A stretch of DNA of 64,000 nt from Bacteroidales bacterium (lineage in GTDB: Bacteria; Bacteroidota; Bacteroidia; Bacteroidales; UBA932). Positions 16,792 to 26,191 of this stretch are shown piece by piece. The stretch covers positions 124,001 to 188,000 of the forward strand of contig JAFYSH010000014.1 in assembly GCA_017546605.1 (NCBI GenBank), given 5' to 3'. Within the stretch, counting starts at the first letter, position 1. The number at the start of each line of letters is the position of its first letter. A program made the position numbers and the translations under genes. Under the pieces are notes generated by a model, which saw only the letters and a list, made by a program, of their open reading frames with translations, did no database searches and was not told where the DNA came from.

Positions 16792-17568
16792 ATGAAGAAA
16801 CATTATATCCTTTTAGTTAGCGTTTTTCTGATGTCTATGGTCAGTTCTCATACGACCTATGCACAATATGTAACTGAGGATACACAATTGGCTCCGACCA
16901 ACTTTAGCTACGATGTTGGGCAGAGTCTGGTGTACTTTGGAGGCGGTGTTGCTGTCTTTGGCGCCGGTGTTTTGGCTGCTCAGTATGTTTACGATGTGAC
17001 TCATCCCAACCCTGCGGAAGATGCAGGAACCCCTGTCTTGCCGATTGTTGGTTATGCGGGATTGGTAACAGGAGGGATTCTTGCGGTGATTGGAGCCCAG
17101 TTCTGGTACAAAGGAGCGCAGCGATTGGGTGAACGGGTCGGCTTGCAGTACATTGGCGATCCGACCGGTTATTCTACGCGTTTTAGTATGTCGGGTGGCC
17201 TCGCCCATCCGATATCTATGAACCTGGTTCGTGGTTATCATTTTAATCATCATCTCTTTTTTGGGGTGGGTGCAGGATTGCAGTTTTTCAACAAGCCCTC
17301 TATGCCGGTTTACTTGAATTTTGAGTATTCTGCTTTGAAGAGACGAATAACCCCGTACATTAGTGCAAAGCTAGGGGGAAATTTCTTGTTTAGTGATTCA
17401 TCGGAACGTGATCAAATGGTTGTGGGATATGGGGGCGTGGAGATTGGAACACGTATTCGTCATCGGACCAAGGATGCGGGACATGGAGCCTGGAGTTTGG
17501 CTATGTTTTATGAAAGCAGTGAATTTTTGGGAGGAAACGTTGGAGTGAGCTTGGGCTATGCATTCTAG
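16792..17568 (+). CDS. uncharacterised envelope protein, paralogue of the 7.0-7.8 kb protein
   Basis: 258 residues with a signal peptide likely cut after TYAQ (residue 25). Two hydrophobic, Gly-rich stretches (about 46-66 and 83-104) are followed by a beta-rich half with YIGDPTGY (120-127), GYHF (148-151), GTRIRHR (219-225) and a final GVSLGYAF. Each landmark has a counterpart in the protein at 7002-7811, in the same order, so the two are paralogues. No known domain recognised. The 127-bp gap before it (16665-16791) has no consensus promoter that I can see. Ends with its own hairpin terminator. Confidence 0.8.
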   Translation: MKKHYILLVSVFLMSMVSSHTTYAQYVTEDTQLAPTNFSYDVGQSLVYFGGGVAVFGAGVLAAQYVYDVTHPNPAEDAGTPVLPIVGYAGLVTGGILAVIGAQFWYKGAQRLGERVGLQYIGDPTGYSTRFSMSGGLAHPISMNLVRGYHFNHHLFFGVGAGLQFFNKPSMPVYLNFEYSALKRRITPYISAKLGGNFLFSDSSERDQMVVGYGGVEIGTRIRHRTKDAGHGAWSLAMFYESSEFLGGNVGVSLGYAF

Positions 17569-17590
17569 CCACGGATGGATCTAAAAACGA

Positions 17591-17624
17591 AGCGGCTCTT
17601 ACTGAAAAGTAGGAGCCGCTTTTT
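17591..17624. terminator. bidirectional intrinsic terminator
   Basis: AGCGGCTC T TACT, loop GAAA, AGTA G GAGCCGCT, then TTTTT. A-rich on the other side, so it can serve both the paralogue gene (+) and gcvP (-). Confidence 0.88.
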
Positions 17625-17644
17625 ATGAGGGTTGCTCGGTGGGA

Positions 17645-20470
17645 TTATTCTACAACCGGTACCAGGTTGCGGTCGCCGTAACCGTTATCTACTCGGGCAA
17701 CGTAGCACCAGAATTTGTTCTCGCGAATCCATTCCAGCGGGTAGGCGGCCACTTCGCGGCCGTAGGCGTGGTTCCACTCGTTGGCGCAAACTTCTTCTGC
17801 TGTGTGCGGAGCCATCTTGACCGGGTTGTCGTTCTTGTCGTAGGTGCCATCGGCAATCGCTTGGCACTCTTTCAGGATTTGCTTCATGGTGTCGATGAAT
17901 CGATCCAATTCCGCTTTGTTTTCACTTTCGGTAGGTTCAACCATCAAAGTTTCGTGTACCGGGAAGGAAAGGGTGGGCGCATGGAAACCGTAGTCCATCA
18001 GACGTTTGGCGATGTCTGTAGCGTCAACACCGTAGGCAGATTTGAAGTGTTGCAGGTCAACGATGCACTCGTGGGCTACACGGCCAGTAGCTCCGGTGTA
18101 CAAAGTGTTGTAGTCCGGAGTCAAGCGGGTAGAAATGTAGTTGGCATTCAGGATTGCCAATGAGGTAGCCGCGCGGAGACCATCGGCACCCAGCATCTTG
18201 ATGTAAGCGTGCGTGATGGGAAGCAACAGCGGGCTTCCATAAGGAGCAGATCCAACTGCTGTGATGTTTTCACCGCCACATTCCGGAACCATCGGGTGAC
18301 CCGGCAAGTAAGGAGTCAAGTGTTTGGCTACGCAGATCGGGCCAACACCAGGACCACCACCACCGTGGGGCATTGCAAAGGTTTTGTGCAAGTTCAGGTG
18401 GCAAACGTCAGCACCGATGAAGCCGGGGTTGGTAATGGCAACTTGGGCATTCATATTTGCACCGTCCATAAATACTTGTCCGCCATTTTCGTGGATGATG
18501 TTGCAGATTTCGCGGATCTTCACTTCAAATACACCGTGGGTGGACGGGTAGGTGATCATGATACCAGCGAGGTTGTCGCGGTTGGCAATTGCTTTTTCGC
18601 GCAATTCTTCCACGTTGATGTTGCCATGGTCATCGCAGCCTACCAAAACAATATTAAAGCCAGCCATTGCGGCACTTGCGGGGTTGGTTCCGTGTGCAGA
18701 GGTCGGGATAATGATGATATTGCGGTGGCCCTGTCCATTGGCTTTTTGGTAATTGCGGATGGTCAACAGACCGGCATATTCACCGGCAGCACCTGAGTTC
18801 GGTTGCAGTGAGCAGGCGTCAAAACCAGTGATGATGGCCAGGTCGCGTTCCAATTCGTGAATCATTTCCAAGTAACCCTTTGCTTGTTCTTGGGGAGCAT
18901 AGGGGTGAACATTGGTCAATTCACTCCAGCTAAGCGGCATCATTTCTGCAGCTGCATTCAATTTCATGGTGCAAGAACCCAGCGGAATCATCGAGTGGGT
19001 CAAGGAGATGTCGCGACGTTCCAATTTCTTGATGTAACGCATCATCTCGGTTTCCGAGTGGTATTTGTTGAAGATCGACTGGGTCAAGATGGCGGATTCA
19101 CGGGCCATCGGAACAGCAATTTCTCCAACACAAGCACAAGCTTGGGTAGATACTTCAAAAATGGCCAGAATTTGTTGGGCTTCTTTGCAGTCGGTCAATT
19201 CGTCGCAAGAGATTTGTACTTGGTCGGCAGCCGGATAATAGAAGTTGAAGCCGGCAGCTTCTGCACGTTGGCGGATCTTCGCTGCATCTACACCGATGAT
19301 GCGGATGGTGTCGAAATACTCGTTTGTTGCCAATTGGTAACCAGCCGCTGTTAGTTTTGCTCCCAATGCGTGTGCGTATTTGAAGGTCTTGGCAGCAATG
19401 CTACGGATTCCTTCCGGTCCGTGGTAAGCGGCATACATACCGCTCATGATGGCCATCAACGCAGTTGCAGTACAGATGTTGGAAGTTGCTTTTTCGCGTT
19501 TGATGTGTTGTTCACGAGTTTGAAGCGCCAAGCGGTAAGCGGGTTTTCCGTGACGGTCGATGGACAAACCGATGATACGGCCCGGGATGTTCCGTTTGTA
19601 GGTGTCGCGGGTTGCCATCCAGCCGGCGGTCGGACCACCGAAGCCCATCGGCAAACCGAAGCGTTGAGCGGTGCCGACAGCGATGTCTGCTCCCCATGCA
19701 GCGGGTTCTTTCAGGACTGCCAATGCCAACAGGTCGCAATAAGCAGAAACCAACATACCAGCTTCGTGTGCTTTTTCGCAGAACAGGGTGTAGTCGCGAA
19801 CTTCACCGTCGGCTGCGGGGTATTGCAACAAGGCGCCGTACATCATTTCGCCAAAGCCGGCTTCCAATTGTTCTTTCCAGTCTCCGATTACCAGTTCGAT
19901 GCCCAAGCCGGCTGCACGGGTGACCAATACTGACAGCACTTGCGGGAAGATGTTTTTGTCAACAAAGATTTGGTTTTTACCTTTCTTGATTGCATCACGG
20001 GAGCGCAACTCGAACATCATCCGCATAGCTTCAGCTGCGGCAGTCGCATCGTCCAACATCGAGCAGTTGGCCATGCCAAAGCCGGTCAAAGAAGAAATCA
20101 TGGTTTGGAAGTTGATCAACGCTTCCAGACGGCCTTGGGATATTTCAGCTTGGTAAGGAGTATAAGAAGTGTACCAAGAGGGATTTTCAAAGATATTGCG
20201 CAAGATGACCGGCAAGGAAGCGGTTCCATACCAGCCCAAACCGATCATTGAACGGAAGTTTTGGTTTTGAGCAACCATCTTTTTCAGACGGGTCAGGTAT
20301 TCTTGTTCGCTCAAGGCCGGGTCCAAAGCCAAAGGCTCATTCAACAGAATGTCTTTGGGGAAGGTTTGTCCGATCAGTTCATCCAACGATGCGGCACCCA
20401 CTACGTCGAGCATTTCTCGAATCTCGGCTTCACGCGGGCCATTGTGTCTTTGTGCAAAGTTTAATGCCAT
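17645..20470 (-). CDS. gcvP: glycine dehydrogenase (decarboxylating), P protein
   Basis: 941 residues, full-length, single-chain (homodimeric type) P protein. The PLP-binding lysine is in LHKTFAMPHGGGGPG in the C-terminal half, and GSCTMKLN, typical of the family, precedes it. The N-terminal half carries SSLTGFGMANCSMLDDATAA in register with the family. It decarboxylates glycine and passes the aminomethyl group to GcvH lipoate. gcvH and gcvT are not in the window. Single gene with its own -7 element. Confidence 0.97.
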   Translation of the reverse strand: MALNFAQRHNGPREAEIREMLDVVGAASLDELIGQTFPKDILLNEPLALDPALSEQEYLTRLKKMVAQNQNFRSMIGLGWYGTASLPVILRNIFENPSWYTSYTPYQAEISQGRLEALINFQTMISSLTGFGMANCSMLDDATAAAEAMRMMFELRSRDAIKKGKNQIFVDKNIFPQVLSVLVTRAAGLGIELVIGDWKEQLEAGFGEMMYGALLQYPAADGEVRDYTLFCEKAHEAGMLVSAYCDLLALAVLKEPAAWGADIAVGTAQRFGLPMGFGGPTAGWMATRDTYKRNIPGRIIGLSIDRHGKPAYRLALQTREQHIKREKATSNICTATALMAIMSGMYAAYHGPEGIRSIAAKTFKYAHALGAKLTAAGYQLATNEYFDTIRIIGVDAAKIRQRAEAAGFNFYYPAADQVQISCDELTDCKEAQQILAIFEVSTQACACVGEIAVPMARESAILTQSIFNKYHSETEMMRYIKKLERRDISLTHSMIPLGSCTMKLNAAAEMMPLSWSELTNVHPYAPQEQAKGYLEMIHELERDLAIITGFDACSLQPNSGAAGEYAGLLTIRNYQKANGQGHRNIIIIPTSAHGTNPASAAMAGFNIVLVGCDDHGNINVEELREKAIANRDNLAGIMITYPSTHGVFEVKIREICNIIHENGGQVFMDGANMNAQVAITNPGFIGADVCHLNLHKTFAMPHGGGGPGVGPICVAKHLTPYLPGHPMVPECGGENITAVGSAPYGSPLLLPITHAYIKMLGADGLRAATSLAILNANYISTRLTPDYNTLYTGATGRVAHECIVDLQHFKSAYGVDATDIAKRLMDYGFHAPTLSFPVHETLMVEPTESENKAELDRFIDTMKQILKECQAIADGTYDKNDNPVKMAPHTAEEVCANEWNHAYGREVAAYPLEWIRENKFWCYVARVDNGYGDRNLVPVVE

Positions 20471-20513
20471 AAGAAATATTGTTTAAAATTGAATAATTCG
20501 TTTCTACAGACTA

Positions 20514-20521
20514 CAAAGATA
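20514..20521 (-). promoter_or_regulatory. -7 element of gcvP
   Basis: Minus-strand TATCTTTG, 43 bp before the ATG. No TTTG at the expected -33 place. I see no glycine riboswitch-like paired structure in the short leader. Confidence 0.6.
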
Positions 20522-20565
20522 ATTTTTATTGATTAACTTTACCGAATAAACGAAAACACTTTTTT

Positions 20566-21822
20566 ATGGAAATGCAGTTTTTTAGTGCGATACCGGATTT
20601 TTTTCACCGTCATTTGAAGGCAGTGGGTATTCCGGAAGTATGGGCTGGATGGGGTGATCAGATTTTGTCCTTGGCTTTTATCGCCTTATTGATCTGGTTG
20701 CTGACGGTGGTTATTGATGCGTTGGTGAACCGTTTCGTGAAACGTTTGGTTCATTTAACCTCGGCCAAGTGGGACGATGTCTTTTTCGAAAACCGTGTTT
20801 TTCACAAGGCGGTCTATCTGCTCCCTTCCATCCTGTTGTATTCGGCATTGCCTTTTGCCATCCGTAGTGAGTCGGGTGTGGAGTTCTTCCGCAAGGTGCT
20901 GGATATTTACATCATCATTCGTTTTGTGATTTTGATCAGGTCTGTTTCCAGGTCTTTGTCCGAGATTTATTCCAAAAAATCCTCGTACATCAATAAGCCG
21001 GTGCTGGTGTTTTTTCAAGTCATCAATGTGGCGGTTTATTTCATTGCCGGATTGTTGATTCTCAGTGTTTTGATCAACCAACCGATGGGAACGCTCATTG
21101 CGGGTCTTGGAGCTTCGATGGCGATCATTGTATTGGTGTTCAAGGATACATTGTTGGGCTTGATTTCTGGTTGGCAGTTGACATCCAATGACTTGCTTCG
21201 TGTGGGTGATTGGATTACGGTGCCGAAGTACGGGGCGGACGGGGATGTTATCGAAATCAACCTCTATTCTGTGAAAGTGTGTAATTTTGATAAGACCATT
21301 ACAACGTTGCCGCCTTATGCGCTGATGAGTGAATCGTTCCAGAACTGGCGTGGAATGATTGATGCGGGAGGACGTCGTATCAAGCGGGCTGTCAATATTG
21401 ATATGAAGTCGGTCAGGATGTGTGATGAGGCTTTGATGGAGCGCTTTTCAAAGATTGAGATCATCAAGAACTACTTGGTGGAAACACAAGCTCAGCTGGA
21501 TCGTTATAACGAGCAGCGCAGTTCCGATAGTCAAGAAGTGCCGAATGTGATACGTCAGACGAACTTGGGCGTATTTCGGGCTTATGTGACAGCTTACCTC
21601 CAACAGCATCCGCAACTAAAGCATGATATGACCACAATGGTGCGACAGTTACAGCCGACTGAACGGGGATTGCCCATGGAGGTGTATTGCTTTGTTGATG
21701 GAACACAGTGGACACATTACGAGAACGTGCAGTCCGATATTTTTGACCACATTCTGTCAGTGTTGCCAATCTTTGATTTACAAGTTTATCAGTTCCCTAC
21801 GGATCCGATGGTGTTACCATAG
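20566..21822 (+). CDS. MscS-family mechanosensitive channel (YbdG-like)
   Basis: 418 residues. About five membrane helices (residues ~30-55, 80-100, 108-128, 143-168, 172-200) precede the MscS pore helix and beta domain: GTLIAGLGASMAIIVLVFKDTLLGL is its pattern (residues ~179-203), then DLLRVGDWITVP. The family opens under membrane tension to release solutes. The extra helices and the long C-terminal cytoplasmic domain fit YbdG/MscM-like members better than minimal MscS. A near-consensus TAACTTTA lies at 20534-20541. The last 9 bp overlap the convergent PAP2 gene. Confidence 0.9.
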   Translation: MEMQFFSAIPDFFHRHLKAVGIPEVWAGWGDQILSLAFIALLIWLLTVVIDALVNRFVKRLVHLTSAKWDDVFFENRVFHKAVYLLPSILLYSALPFAIRSESGVEFFRKVLDIYIIIRFVILIRSVSRSLSEIYSKKSSYINKPVLVFFQVINVAVYFIAGLLILSVLINQPMGTLIAGLGASMAIIVLVFKDTLLGLISGWQLTSNDLLRVGDWITVPKYGADGDVIEINLYSVKVCNFDKTITTLPPYALMSESFQNWRGMIDAGGRRIKRAVNIDMKSVRMCDEALMERFSKIEIIKNYLVETQAQLDRYNEQRSSDSQEVPNVIRQTNLGVFRAYVTAYLQQHPQLKHDMTTMVRQLQPTERGLPMEVYCFVDGTQWTHYENVQSDIFDHILSVLPIFDLQVYQFPTDPMVLP

Positions 21823-22911
21823 GTAGCAGCATTTGATGCCCAGTCCGACGGCAGTTTCGGTTTGGTATTGCGGAAGGTATTGCAGGTTGGCGTAGAGTTG
21901 AGTCATCAAATGGGGGCGAATCCGGTAGCCAAGACCGGCTTCTACCATCAAGCCCATTTCCCAGGGCCGGTTGCCGGGTAATGCTTGCGAGGTGTATTCA
22001 ATGGCCAGGGAAGAGCTGGTTTCCAGGCGGATTGTTTCGGTGAGTGAGTAGCCGTAAACAATGCCGGTGTTCAGACCGTTGCGTAGCGATCCTTCCGCGT
22101 AATCCATGCTGCATTGCACGACCCCCCCCCAATTGGGTGAGAAGTACCAATTGCATTGAATCAGCCATTGGTTGCCCCACTTCCCATTTCCGGCAGTATC
22201 TTCCAGATAAATGGGTCCCATTCCAATCGCCAGGTAGTTGTTTTTCTCGTAGGTGTCATCCGATTGGGTAGTAAATCCGTCGGAGGTAGCCTCGTTAAAA
22301 ATCAGTTCGCTGAATACATAGCCCAATTCCGTTGAGAGAATTCCAATTCCAGCCCCGCATAGGAGGTCTGAAAACCAGTGTTTGTTGTTGGTAATCCGGC
22401 TCAAGGCGGTGGCTGTGGCAACAGCATAGCCTCCAAAGCCGATCCAGGGTGACAAACTGCTACCGTACTCTTTGTTCAACATGGTAGCGGTCATGAATGC
22501 CGTGGCGGTATGGCCCGATGGAAAGGAATTGTGGCGGGACTGGTCAGGTCGTTCGCGAGAGATGGTGTATTTCAGACTATTGACCATGAGAGCATTCAAG
22601 GCGATGGCAAAAGCATCACTCACGAGCATTTTGGGCCAACTGCTTGCGCTTGGAACTCCTGTCGCCTTCAATCCCAACATAGCCGCTGCCGGCAGGTATT
22701 GCAGGTAGTCGTCGTAGTGGTAGCGGAAGTTTGGCAGATAGTCTTGGCGGAAATCGTAGGTATTGATGTCGAAGTTGCTATTTGCTACAAAGGCGCTGGT
22801 GAGAATCAAACCGGATGCGATCCCAATGGAGCTGTAGTCGGTCTCTGCCGATAAGGAGGTTGTACTGAGTAGCAGGCTAACTAGCCAGGTGAGTGTAATG
22901 ATTTTTTTCAT
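21814..22911 (-). CDS. PAP2 lipid phosphatase fused to a beta-barrel-like domain
   Basis: 365 residues with a signal peptide (cut near SLSA, residue 22). The three PAP2 phosphatase motifs are KYTISRERP (KX6RP), FPSGHTA (PSGH) and SRITNNKHWFSD (SRX5HX3D). After about residue 205 comes a ~160-residue region of alternating hydrophobic strands ending CCYLW, which looks like an outer-membrane beta-barrel. It starts at the rodA stop (ATGA overlap), making it the seventh gene of the elongasome operon; dephosphorylation of undecaprenyl pyrophosphate is a reasonable guess, lipid A phosphate another. A run of nine G on the coding strand (22122-22130) lies in the barrel part. Confidence 0.88.
   Translation of the reverse strand: MKKIITLTWLVSLLLSTTSLSAETDYSSIGIASGLILTSAFVANSNFDINTYDFRQDYLPNFRYHYDDYLQYLPAAAMLGLKATGVPSASSWPKMLVSDAFAIALNALMVNSLKYTISRERPDQSRHNSFPSGHTATAFMTATMLNKEYGSSLSPWIGFGGYAVATATALSRITNNKHWFSDLLCGAGIGILSTELGYVFSELIFNEATSDGFTTQSDDTYEKNNYLAIGMGPIYLEDTAGNGKWGNQWLIQCNWYFSPNWGGVVQCSMDYAEGSLRNGLNTGIVYGYSLTETIRLETSSSLAIEYTSQALPGNRPWEMGLMVEAGLGYRIRPHLMTQLYANLQYLPQYQTETAVGLGIKCCYLW
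22122..22130 (-). repeat. homopolymer G9 tract inside the PAP2-barrel gene
   Basis: Nine consecutive C on the plus strand, that is G9 in the coding strand, encoding part of NWGGV near residue 262. Slippage would shift the frame within the barrel-like domain and leave the phosphatase motifs intact. Confidence 0.8.
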
Positions 22912-24341
22912 CGTCTCCAGCGTTCAAGGTCCATTCGTACATACATAAATAACAGTACCGTAAAGGCAAGTAGGGAGGATCCTCCGTAACTGATCAAAGG
23001 GAGGGGTATTCCGATTACTGGCATCAAACCGATGGTCATACCAATGTTAATGAGTATGTGCATGAAAAAGATGGCCGCGACGCAATAGCCGTAAATACGG
23101 ATGCTGGCTTCTTTCTGTCGCTCAGCGGTGATGAGTAGTCGGGTGATGAGGATGAAGAAAACGGCCAGCAGACCGAAACTACCCAAAAATCCCCATTCTT
23201 CGCCCACTGTGCAGAAGATAAAGTCCGTACTTTGTTCCGGTACAAATTTGAATTTGGTCTGGGTTCCTTCCAGGAATCCTTTGCCGGAGAAACCACCGGA
23301 TCCAATTGCAATCATCGATTGGTTGACGTTGTAACCGATGCCGTGCGGGTCGTCTCGGATACCCAGCAGGTTTTCAATCCGAGCTTGGTGGTGGGGTTGC
23401 AGTACTTTGTCGAAGATAAACTCCACACAGAAAATCAGGATTAAGGAGGCAATCAGTCCTCCTACAAACCATTTCATTTTTTTCTCTTTGCGCCGTATCA
23501 GGCGGACGATCCAGTAGAGGCAAAAAGCGGAAAGAAGGAGGGCCATCAACAGATCGCTCCCCATTTCAGCAAGTGGTGCGAGCCACGGTAGGGTGATTAG
23601 GCGGGGAAGGAATGCCAGCAGGACGATGGCGATCAGGTAGCCGGGGATACAGATTAGGGGTTGCCGTGCTTGCCCCCCGCGAAGCAATCCAAAGATGCCC
23701 AGCAGGACGAGCATTGATACAAAGGGGGAGAATTTTAAGGTCAAGATGAACAACAGGATCACCAAGCCCAGGAAGAAGATGATCCAGCCAGTGAGTCCTT
23801 CTCGATAGAGGACAAAGAGAAAACCGACATACACGAGGATGGTTCCCATTTCCGGTTCCAGGATAATGAGTCCTGCCGGAATACCCAAAATCAGCAGCAC
23901 TTTGAGCAGATCGTGCCAGCGGTTGATCTTGAAGTTGTAGTGGCTCATCACGGTAGCCAATCCCAGGGATGTGGTAATTTTGGATAGTTCTGAGGGTTGG
24001 AAACTCACGGACCCCAGGGAAAACCACGACTTGGACCCGTTTACCTCCTTCCCGAATACCAGAACACCGACCAGTAGGATCAGTACCCCCAAGTACAATA
24101 GCCAAGTTGTGGACAGGTACCAACGGGGATTGATGAAGAAGATCAAAGCGCAGGCTACCCCGATGCTGATGCTAATCCAAATGAATTGCATACCTGCCTT
24201 GGTTCCCAAGTTCAGCATACCGGATGCTTCCTCTGAGAAGGACGAAGCATAGATGTTGATCCAGCCAAAAAAAGTCAGCAGTAGGTAGCAGATGACAATG
24301 ACCCAATCGATGTGTCGGTAGGATAGTTCGCTTTGTCTCAT
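22908..24341 (-). CDS. rodA: rod-shape SEDS glycosyltransferase RodA
   Basis: 477 residues with about 10 membrane helices. SEDS signatures include GSGGFSGKGFLEGTQ and FVPEQSTDFIFCTVGEEWGF, followed by PLISYGGSSLL near the C-terminus. RodA polymerises lipid II into glycan strands with PBP2, encoded directly upstream with adjoining start/stop. The central loop region (about 235-300) is longer than in E. coli RodA (370 residues), with extra hydrophobic segments; longer forms are usual in Bacteroidota. Confidence 0.95.
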   Translation of the reverse strand: MRQSELSYRHIDWVIVICYLLLTFFGWINIYASSFSEEASGMLNLGTKAGMQFIWISISIGVACALIFFINPRWYLSTTWLLYLGVLILLVGVLVFGKEVNGSKSWFSLGSVSFQPSELSKITTSLGLATVMSHYNFKINRWHDLLKVLLILGIPAGLIILEPEMGTILVYVGFLFVLYREGLTGWIIFFLGLVILLFILTLKFSPFVSMLVLLGIFGLLRGGQARQPLICIPGYLIAIVLLAFLPRLITLPWLAPLAEMGSDLLMALLLSAFCLYWIVRLIRRKEKKMKWFVGGLIASLILIFCVEFIFDKVLQPHHQARIENLLGIRDDPHGIGYNVNQSMIAIGSGGFSGKGFLEGTQTKFKFVPEQSTDFIFCTVGEEWGFLGSFGLLAVFFILITRLLITAERQKEASIRIYGYCVAAIFFMHILINIGMTIGLMPVIGIPLPLISYGGSSLLAFTVLLFMYVRMDLERWRR

Positions 24342-26188
24342 TATTTTTGGGCCTTGACTTTGTTCAATAAATTCGCTTCGACAATCCGATCTTCAATCCA
24401 TTTCTTGGATTTGCTGATGGTGTCATTCAAGTATTTTTCGACCATTAGACCGGCAGTGGGAGCCGCCCACGATCCACCGGCACCGGCATTTTCCATATAG
24501 ACAGCAACGGCAATTCGGGGATTATCCTTTGGAGCAAAGCAGACAAAGACGGAGTGGTCGTCACCGTGAGGGTTCTGCGCAGTTCCGGTTTTTCCACAAA
24601 CATCCAGGTCTTTTGTTGCAGCCAATCGGCCGGTGGCACCGGATCCGGGAGGCGAGTTGACCGCCATGTGCATGCCTTCGATTACGGGTTCAAAGTGCAC
24701 GGGGTTGATCAAGGTGTGAATAGCTTCCCGATATTTGGGATCCAGGTCTTCTGGATTTTCCGGTTTGATGATGTGCGGAATGAAGTAGTGGCCCCGGTTG
24801 GCAAGGATTGCCCCCAAGTTGGCCAAGTGTAGCGGGGTACAACCCAATTCCCCTTGTCCGATGGACAGGGAGATGACGGATAGTGCGCTCCAGCCTCTTT
24901 TGCCATAGGTGCGGTTGTAGAGCGCCGTGTTCGGAACATAGCCCGCTTGTTCAGCCGGAAAATCACTGCCAAGCTTTTTGCCGAATCCAAAACTTTGAAC
25001 CATTTCCCGCCAGTGGGTGAAAGCGGCTTGGATGGAATCGTGTGCAGGATTGTGCAGAATATCGCGGAACAACTCGCAATAGTAGGCGTTGCAGGACATC
25101 ATAATGGACTGTCTGAAATCCAGCGGGGTCGGGTGGGTGTGACAGCCGACCCGGATACCAGATGCACGGAATCCATCGTAGCAGCCGTGTTTGGAGGTGG
25201 TCTTGACCACACCGTCTTCCAAACCGATGAGTGCATTGACCAGTTTGAAGACTGAACCTGGCGGCTGGGGTGACATTACTGCGCGGTTGAACATTGGCTT
25301 GAGCGGGTCCGATGAGATTTTGCCGTAGTGTTTTCCAATTTCGGCCAAAATGGAAACGTGTATCCCCGGGCTGGAGACCATGGATAGGATTTCACCCGTC
25401 GTGGGTTCAATGGCGACGATGCTGCCGACCTTGTTCTGCATCAAGTATTCGCCATATTGTTGCAGTTCGGCATCAATGGTGGTGATCACATCTTCTCCCG
25501 GGACGGCCGCTTTGTCAAATTCGCCATTGCTGTATGAATCCTGGATGCGGTTGTGAACGTTTCGCAGGAAGATGTTATAACCCTTTTCTCCTCGCAACTG
25601 CTCTTCACAAACCAATTCCAGGCCGGTTTTCCCCGCATAGTCTCCACTTTGATATTCGGGATGCTTTTTCAGGTAGCTGGCATCGACTTCTGATACATAG
25701 CCCAACAAGTTGCCACCGGCATTGTAGGGGTAACTGCGGATGGTGCGGGGGACAGCGGTGAAGCCAGGAAAGTGGTGACTCATTTCCAGAAAATGGCTGT
25801 ATTGGTCTTGGGTGACCTGCTTAAGGAAGGTCTTGCTTTGGAAACCGATGCGGCTGCGATACCGTCGGTACTCGGCAAAGGTAGCATGGACATCTTCGGG
25901 GTTCAGGTCGAAGATGCGGCATAGGGCAAGTGTGTCAAAAGGCTTGACGTCATAGGGCGTGACGATGATGTCGTAAGAGTAGGCATTATCCACCAGCACT
26001 CGCCCATTCCGGTCAAGAATTCGCCCACGAACCGGGTACTTGGCGATGTATCGCAATGCGTTGTTCTCGGCATTGACCTTGTACTGGGTGTCCAGGATTT
26101 GGATATTGAACAGACGAATTAGGATGATCGAGAAAAAGATCATCATCCCCAGGATGAGCAGGCGTTGTTTGTAAAGATCTTTCCCCAT
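24341..26188 (-). CDS. mrdA: penicillin-binding protein 2 (elongation transpeptidase)
   Basis: 615 residues. One N-terminal membrane helix (about 10-28), the PBP dimerisation domain (GRILDRNGRVL near 55-65), then the transpeptidase with S312-V-F-K315 (PPGSVFKL), SCN (MSCNAYYCE) and KTG (CGKTGTAQNP). It cross-links new peptidoglycan during elongation together with RodA. Third-to-last in the purH-mreBCD-mrdA-rodA-PAP2 operon; only 3 bp after mreD. Confidence 0.96.
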   Translation of the reverse strand: MGKDLYKQRLLILGMMIFFSIILIRLFNIQILDTQYKVNAENNALRYIAKYPVRGRILDRNGRVLVDNAYSYDIIVTPYDVKPFDTLALCRIFDLNPEDVHATFAEYRRYRSRIGFQSKTFLKQVTQDQYSHFLEMSHHFPGFTAVPRTIRSYPYNAGGNLLGYVSEVDASYLKKHPEYQSGDYAGKTGLELVCEEQLRGEKGYNIFLRNVHNRIQDSYSNGEFDKAAVPGEDVITTIDAELQQYGEYLMQNKVGSIVAIEPTTGEILSMVSSPGIHVSILAEIGKHYGKISSDPLKPMFNRAVMSPQPPGSVFKLVNALIGLEDGVVKTTSKHGCYDGFRASGIRVGCHTHPTPLDFRQSIMMSCNAYYCELFRDILHNPAHDSIQAAFTHWREMVQSFGFGKKLGSDFPAEQAGYVPNTALYNRTYGKRGWSALSVISLSIGQGELGCTPLHLANLGAILANRGHYFIPHIIKPENPEDLDPKYREAIHTLINPVHFEPVIEGMHMAVNSPPGSGATGRLAATKDLDVCGKTGTAQNPHGDDHSVFVCFAPKDNPRIAVAVYMENAGAGGSWAAPTAGLMVEKYLNDTISKSKKWIEDRIVEANLLNKVKAQK

Positions 26189-26191
26189 GAC

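Noticed and set aside
20471-20565. Glycine riboswitch before gcvP
   Set aside because: The leader is only ~40 nt and shows no paired aptamer structure.
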